Shown one piece after another: positions 59,932 through 64,000 of a stretch of 64,000 bases of DNA. The first letter of the stretch is position 1. Every line of letters begins with the position of its first letter. Source of the stretch: Gammaproteobacteria bacterium (GTDB taxonomy: Bacteria > Pseudomonadota > Gammaproteobacteria > Tenderiales > Tenderiaceae); assembly GCA_016200485.1 (NCBI GenBank), contig JACQEP010000006.1, forward strand, positions 1 through 64,000. Reading direction: 5' to 3'. The translations under genes were made by a program, and so were the position numbers. Below the pieces are notes generated by a model. That model saw nothing but the letters and a program-made list of their open reading frames with translations. It made no database searches and was not told the DNA's origin.

Positions 59932-60161
59932 GTTCATAGTGCATGATACCTTTTAAGCAATAACATTCCTACCCCCCCGTTTTCTCAAAACTAGCTAGGC
60001 TGATCAAGCCCCTGACGGCGAATGAAAGCAGCCCCGGTTTAACAAGAAGCGAACAGCCACACGTTTGCTGACGCAGGAAGGATCAGGCCATTGAAAATGG
60101 CTCTTCGTTTTTAGTGGGACGCATCAACCTCAGCCAGGGTCAGTTAAAAAAGCTTTTGATT

Positions 60162-60232
60162 CCTTCTCCCTCAGAGAAGGTTAGGATGAGGGGCTCCCCC
60201 TCACCCCAGCCCTCTCCCTGAGGGAGAGGGGG
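60162..60232. repeat. Inverted pair of palindromes (likely gene-less derivative of the DUF559 unit)
   Basis: A left copy (CCTTCTCCCTCAGAGAAGG then TTAGGATGAGGGG, 60162-60193) is followed after 3 bases by a right copy in inverse orientation (60197-60232). The same two ends flank the DUF559 gene at 61146 and 61516. The upstream AAAAAGC...TTTT flank is also shared. It lies in the 59841-60692 gap, which holds no intact gene. Confidence 0.75.
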
Positions 60233-60324
60233 AAATTAGCGGCATTTGCGAAAAAGGCACCCAATTAATTTTGAGCAGCATTTCAATTTTGAGATAGGTT
60301 CTAGTTAAGTTTCTTTTGTTTTTT

Positions 60325-60405
60325 GCGTTAAGCACCATGCTACAATACACACAATAAAAAAGCGGCTGCGATAGCGGCTAAAAAACAATTTCGAGGGGAG
60401 TGGTT
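60325..60405 (+). promoter_or_regulatory. Promoter-like leader repeat upstream of gspG
   Basis: CATGCTACAATACACACAAT and GCGGCTGCGATAGCGGC then TAAAAAACAATTT resemble the segment at 57977-58045. TACAAT is a plausible -10. The similarity is imperfect but spans about 70 bases, so it may be a duplicated promoter or leader. Confidence 0.4.
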
Positions 60406-60630
60406 CTTTAATTAGTTTGGCAGCGAGCAATGCCCGGCTTTTTTCGTTCAGCCAGCCAATCCGTCGTGCATAAAATATTTGATCGTACATTCAGGGAATA
60501 CGCAGCTATAGAACAAAATTCTCGCTTTGGTTTCCATCGCCCGCTGCGCCTCCCAAGCAGTAAAAGGGTTACAACAATAATGATTAGCAGCCTGCTGGAA
60601 AGTGATTTGAGTCCCTACTCTCTCAGGGTG

Positions 60631-61134
60631 TTTTTCAACAAGCCATTATAGAAGATTATTAACTAAAATTTAATTTGTCCCGGGATATCAAGATGACGTT
60701 TGAAGTTCGCAAAACCTCCGGCTTTACTCTGTTGGAGCTGCTGGTGGTAATGGTGATTATCGGTTTGCTTGCTGGATATGTAGCACCGAAATATTTTGCT
60801 CAAGTGGGAAAATCAGAAACCAAGGCAGCGCGGGCGCAGATTGATGCGCTGGAAAAAGCACTGGATCAATATCGGCTTGATACTGGCCATTACCCGACTA
60901 CCGAACAAAGCCTGACGGCTTTATTTACCAAGCCGGATAACGATCCGCGCTGGGCGGGGCCGTATTTGAAAAAGGCTGCGCCACCTGATCCGTGGGGAAA
61001 AGCTTACCTCTATAAACAGCCGGGCGATCATGGGGAGTTTGATTTGTATTCGTATGGCAAAGATGGCTTGCCGGGTGGCGATGGCGACAATGCTGATGTT
61101 GTGAATTGGTAGTTATTAATGGCTTGTCGAAAAA
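60631..61134. repeat. 17-base inverted repeats bracketing gspG
   Basis: TTTTTCAACAAGCCATT (60631-60647) and AATGGCTTGTCGAAAAA (61118-61134) are inverted copies with one mismatch, placed on either side of gspG. GAGTCCCTACTCTCTCAGG at 60610-60628 is a decayed copy of the DUF559-unit palindrome. Confidence 0.6.
60693..61112 (+). CDS. gspG: Type II secretion major pseudopilin GspG
   Basis: GspG forms the periplasmic pseudopilus that pushes folded proteins through the outer-membrane secretin. The 139-residue protein (ATG 60693) has the prepilin-peptidase site SGFTLLELLVVMVIIGLLAG with cleavage after the Gly. The GspG-specific ending PDPWGKAYLYKQPGDHGEFD and DGLPGGDGDNADVVNW carries the calcium-binding loop. 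It is followed by the DUF559 unit, then gspF and gspE, all plus strand. Confidence 0.94.
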   Translation: MTFEVRKTSGFTLLELLVVMVIIGLLAGYVAPKYFAQVGKSETKAARAQIDALEKALDQYRLDTGHYPTTEQSLTALFTKPDNDPRWAGPYLKKAAPPDPWGKAYLYKQPGDHGEFDLYSYGKDGLPGGDGDNADVVNW

Positions 61135-61145
61135 GCGATTTTAGT

Positions 61146-61551
61146 CCCTTCTCCCTTCGGGAGAAGGTTAGGATGAGGGGATCGAAATTATGAAACAGCT
61201 CGCTCAAGCTATGCGCCGTCAGGCCACTGATGCTGAGCGAATGTTATGGCAGCACTTGCGTTCACGTAACTTGGCGGGATTCAAATTTAGGCGCCAGGTA
61301 GTGATTGAGCCGTACATTGTGGACTTTGTATGTTTTGAAGCCAAGTTGATCATAGAAGCCGATGGATGGTGGGCAACATATTCTAACAGTAGCCAAAGAT
61401 GCGAGTCGCACTCGTGATCTTGAAAAAATGGGCTATCGAGTTCTGCGATTCTGGGATCATGAAATTTTGAATAAGCTAGATGTTGTACTGGAACAAGTAT
61501 ACCGATGTTTAAACACCCCTCACCCCAACCCTCTTCCTGAGGGAGAGGGAG
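61146..61551 (+). mobile_element. DUF559 unit bounded by inverted palindromes
   Basis: The left palindrome 61146-61180 (CCCTTCTCCCTTCGGGAGAAGG then TTAGGATGAGGGG in two parts) and the right palindrome 61516-61551 (CCCCTCACCCCAACC then CTCTTCCTGAGGGAGAGG) are inverse copies. They enclose exactly one gene, whose ATG is 10 bases after the left repeat and whose last codons lie in the right repeat. It sits between gspG and gspF. I infer mobility; no target duplication was identified. Confidence 0.55.
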
Positions 61552-61559
61552 TTGTGTAG
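61190..61559 (+). pseudogene. DUF559 (Vsr-like nuclease fold) protein, frameshifted
   Basis: DUF559 proteins have a very-short-patch-repair/restriction-endonuclease-like fold. The first frame reads ARAMRR-like QAMRRQATDAERMLWQHLRS, FKFRRQVVIEPYIVDFVCFE and LIIEADG. The second continues GGQHILTVAKDASRTRDLEK, YRVLRFWDHEIL. The predicted core E...D...QxxxE-like residues are mostly present across both frames. At about 61366-61373 ATGG is duplicated (GATGGATGGTGGG), a 4-base insertion that breaks the frame. The ending PHPNPLPEGEGVV is encoded by the right palindrome. Confidence 0.8.
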
Positions 61560-61633
61560 ATATTTATCCTTTGAGGGGACGGTGATATGCAACAAACTGG
61601 CAGAAATTTGATTGTTGAGATGGGCTTTAAACA

Positions 61634-62824
61634 ATGCAGTTTGAAATAAAAGGCTTGCTGGCTGACGGCAAGATTGCCGTGATCAATCTGGAAGCTGCCA
61701 GCCAAGCTGAAGCGCGAACGCGGGCGGAGGCCGATGGTTATACGGTGCTGAGAGTTTCTTCTGCGCGCTTTCAATGGGGGCCGTTGTGGCATCGTAAAGC
61801 GAGTTTTTCGTTGCCGCTGTTCAGTCAGGAGTTGCTGGCCTTGCTGCGCGCGGGCTTGAGCTTGATCGAGGCGATGGAGGCATTGAACGAGAAAGAACAG
61901 CGCTCTGAAGTTCAGCAGGTGATTGGTACGGTGCTGGCTTATTTGCAGGAGGGGCTGACACTTTCGGTGGCGCTGGAGCGTTTGCCGTCGGTGTTTCCGC
62001 CTTTATATGTGGCTTCTGTGCGGGCCAGCGAGAAGACGGGCAATTTAACGGAGGCGCTTGAGCGTTACATTGCTTATTACGCGCAGCTGGACACGATTAA
62101 GAAAAAAATCGTCAACGCGTCTATTTATCCCGTGCTGTTGCTGATGGTGGGTGGCTTGGTGATTGTGTTTTTGCTCGGCTATGTGGTGCCAAAGTTCAGC
62201 GCCATTTATGCCGACTCTGGCCAGGATCTACCGTGGATGTCGCAATTGCTGGTGGATTGGGGGCTGCTGCTGACGGAACATGGTGTGATGCTCCTGACGG
62301 TGCTGGCATTGGGATTGGGTGCGGTTGGTTATGGGCTGAGTCAGGCGAGCGTGCGCAAACGTTTGATTGATATTGCCTGGCGATTGCCGAACATCGGTGA
62401 GCGATTGCGGGTTTATCAGTTGGCGCGGTTTTATCGCGCACTGGGGATGCTGTTGAGCAGCGGGATTCCGATTGTGCCGGCGGTGACGATGGTTGCGGGC
62501 CTGCTGCCGCCGGAGTTGCGCGTGAAATTGGAACATGCCTTGCTCAAGATCGAACAAGGAACGGCCATCTCCCGGGCGCTTGAAGCGCATGAGCTGACGA
62601 CGCCGATTGCGGCGCGCATGCTGCGCGTGGGGGAACGCACCGGCAATATGGGTGAGATGATGGAACGCATCGCGCTCTTTTACGACGATGAGATGGGGCG
62701 CTGGGTGGACTGGTTTACCCGAATGTTTGAGCCGGTGTTGATGACGGTGATCGGTTTGGTGATTGGGATCATTGTGATTTTGATGTATTTGCCTATTTTT
62801 GAATTAGCTTCGAGCATCCAATGA
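61634..62824 (+). CDS. gspF: Type II secretion inner-membrane platform protein GspF
   Basis: GspF is the polytopic platform protein that links the GspE ATPase to the pseudopilus. The 396-residue protein has two repeated T2SSF domains (FSQELLALLRAGLSLIEAME... and YQLARFYRALGMLLSSGIP...), each with the GERTGN/SEKTGN motif. Three membrane segments are seen (VLLLMVGGLVIVFLLGYVVP, VMLLTVLALGLGAVGYG, and near the C terminus). The stop overlaps the gspE start by 4 bases. Confidence 0.94.
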   Translation: MQFEIKGLLADGKIAVINLEAASQAEARTRAEADGYTVLRVSSARFQWGPLWHRKASFSLPLFSQELLALLRAGLSLIEAMEALNEKEQRSEVQQVIGTVLAYLQEGLTLSVALERLPSVFPPLYVASVRASEKTGNLTEALERYIAYYAQLDTIKKKIVNASIYPVLLLMVGGLVIVFLLGYVVPKFSAIYADSGQDLPWMSQLLVDWGLLLTEHGVMLLTVLALGLGAVGYGLSQASVRKRLIDIAWRLPNIGERLRVYQLARFYRALGMLLSSGIPIVPAVTMVAGLLPPELRVKLEHALLKIEQGTAISRALEAHELTTPIAARMLRVGERTGNMGEMMERIALFYDDEMGRWVDWFTRMFEPVLMTVIGLVIGIIVILMYLPIFELASSIQ

Positions 62825-64000
62825 CCGCGACTACTGCCATTACGCCCATCAGCCGGGCAGAAATTTCCGAGCACTTGATTCATCAAGTCCGCGAGCAGGC
62901 GCGGGGCAATGATCGGCGCATGATCACGCTGTTGGAAGAACGGTCTAGCCTGTCGCCGGAGGCGTTTACTTCGACATTGGGACGGAGTTTTCACTACCCT
63001 ACCCTGTCGATGGATGCGTTGCATGCGCTGACCGCCGCCTTTGATATCATCGCCTTCCCTGAAGCCTTGCGGCGTGAGTGCCTAGCCTTTCGTGATGCCA
63101 ATAATGCTGAGTTAATTGTTTTTGCCGACCCCTTTGATCATGCGCTGCAACAATGGGTTGAGGATAGTTTTCCGGCGCGGATGACGCGGCATTTGGCGCA
63201 TCATGCCGATATTGCGGCGTTTCTGGCGCGCCATGAAGAAACCCTGAAGGCGATGGATACGGTATTATCGGACCACGCTGATGATGCCATCGTCATTGCG
63301 AATGATGAAGATGATTTGTCATTGAAATCGATCTCGGGCGACACCAGTCCGGTGGTCAAACTGGTGCACTCTACGCTGTATGATGGTTTACGGCTGGGTG
63401 TCAGCGATATTCATCTTGAAACTACTCACCATGGGTTGACGGTGAAATATCGTTTGGATGGCGTCTTAAACACCGTGAGCTCGGTACCGGGGACAGATTT
63501 TGCCGAACAGGTGATTTCTCGCATTAAGGTGATGTCAGAGCTGGACATCACCGAACGGCGTGTGCCGCAGGATGGACGTTTTAAGGTGACGGTGCGCGGC
63601 CAGGAAATTGATTTTCGCGTTTCGATCATGCCTTCCATTTTTGGCGAAGATGCGGTGATTCGTATTCTTGACCGGCGCAATATCGCGGGTCAGTTGTCTG
63701 GTTTCCGTCTCGACCATCTCGGTTTCGATGATCATTCGATTAGCGCCTTCCGTCATATGGCGGCGGCGCCGTATGGCATGGTGCTGGTCACCGGCCCTAC
63801 CGGCAGCGGCAAGACGACAACGCTCTACGGTGCGATTAGTGAGATCAATCATGGGCAGGATAAGATCGTGACGATTGAAGATCCGGTCGAATACCAGCTC
63901 AAGGGTGTGTTGCAGATTCCAGTCAATGAGAAAAAAGGGCTGACCTTTGCCCGCGGTTTGCGCTCGATTCTGCGCCATGACCCGGACAAGATCATGGTGG
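62821..64000 (+). CDS. gspE: Type II secretion ATPase GspE, 3' end beyond window
   Basis: This cytoplasmic hexameric ATPase powers pseudopilus assembly. ATG 62821 overlaps the gspF stop (ATGA). The visible 393 residues include the N-terminal GspL/F-contacting domains, SDIHLETTHHGLTVKYRLDG, VPQDGRFKVTVRGQEIDFRV (Arg finger region) and Walker [15 protein letters not shown] at about residue 325, then the Asp box TIEDPVEYQL. The tetracysteine and last motifs lie beyond 64000. The order G-F-E is unusual in that E normally comes first. Confidence 0.94.
   Translation, partial: MTATTAITPISRAEISEHLIHQVREQARGNDRRMITLLEERSSLSPEAFTSTLGRSFHYPTLSMDALHALTAAFDIIAFPEALRRECLAFRDANNAELIVFADPFDHALQQWVEDSFPARMTRHLAHHADIAAFLARHEETLKAMDTVLSDHADDAIVIANDEDDLSLKSISGDTSPVVKLVHSTLYDGLRLGVSDIHLETTHHGLTVKYRLDGVLNTVSSVPGTDFAEQVISRIKVMSELDITERRVPQDGRFKVTVRGQEIDFRVSIMPSIFGEDAVIRILDRRNIAGQLSGFRLDHLGFDDHSISAFRHMAAAPYGMVLVTGPTGSGKTTTLYGAISEINHGQDKIVTIEDPVEYQLKGVLQIPVNEKKGLTFARGLRSILRHDPDKIMV

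Noticed and set aside
59972..59978. C7 tract
   Set aside because: It lies in intergenic sequence, so it cannot act as a coding phase switch.
1..64000. CRISPR arrays, rRNA genes, tmRNA, replication origin, known riboswitches
   Set aside because: I looked for regularly spaced repeats and for the hallmark sequences and found none in this window.

Overview
The window reads as a chromosomal segment of an environmental gammaproteobacterium. The evidence is the gene order tig-clpP-clpX-lon-hupB-tRNA-Val-tRNA-Asp-ppiD next to fabI and a yejABEF-type transporter, which is the order I know from Pseudomonas-like genomes, together with prmB, hemN, nnrS, a type II secretion cluster and a PEP-CTERM protein. 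The species cannot be named from the sequence alone.

Layout. 1-2.5 kb: minus-strand arsenic operon arsR-arsI-arsC-acr3, in which arsC is frame-broken. 2.6-10.5 kb: Tim44-like protein, a small HEACH metallopeptidase-like protein, a thioredoxin-like/chemoreceptor pair, a multi-PAS histidine kinase with a stand-alone receiver, and a small periplasmic protein. 10.7-18.4 kb: NnrS, cold-shock protein, RRM protein, a decayed thioredoxin copy, a lipoprotein metzincin with a secreted partner, TrxC, a PEP-CTERM protein split at a G8 tract, and a dienelactone hydrolase. 18.5-44.6 kb: mostly conserved core genes (peptide ABC transporter, fabI, ppiD, hupB, lon, clpX, clpP, tig, seven tRNAs, GGDEF protein, MFS transporter, aroC, hemN, prmB, ald).

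45-61.6 kb is the accessory part. It holds the decayed edge of an integrated element (tRNA-Ser 3' end, repeats, HEPN pseudogene), an array of five small secreted proteins, a cohesin/calcium-repeat protein, a REP-associated tyrosine transposase with its REP sequences, a 6.7-kb SpvB/RHS polymorphic toxin with a WHH-type nuclease tip and an overlapping candidate immunity gene, hipBA, and a DUF559 nuclease unit flanked by inverted palindromes. 60.7-64 kb: type II secretion genes gspG, gspF and gspE (cut by the window end), interrupted by the DUF559 unit.

Three observations stand out. First, both large exported proteins (PEP-CTERM protein and SpvB/RHS toxin) are broken at G8 tracts where G7 would restore the frame, which suggests either phase variation or a shared sequencing artefact. 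Second, there is a tandem family of small secreted proteins with a shared TGK...GC motif. Third, a DUF559 unit with terminal inverted palindromes has what looks like its gene-less derivative 0.9 kb away. Five genes in 64 kb carry frame breaks (arsC, PEP-CTERM, yejE, toxin, DUF559), so assembly quality must be checked before biology is inferred.
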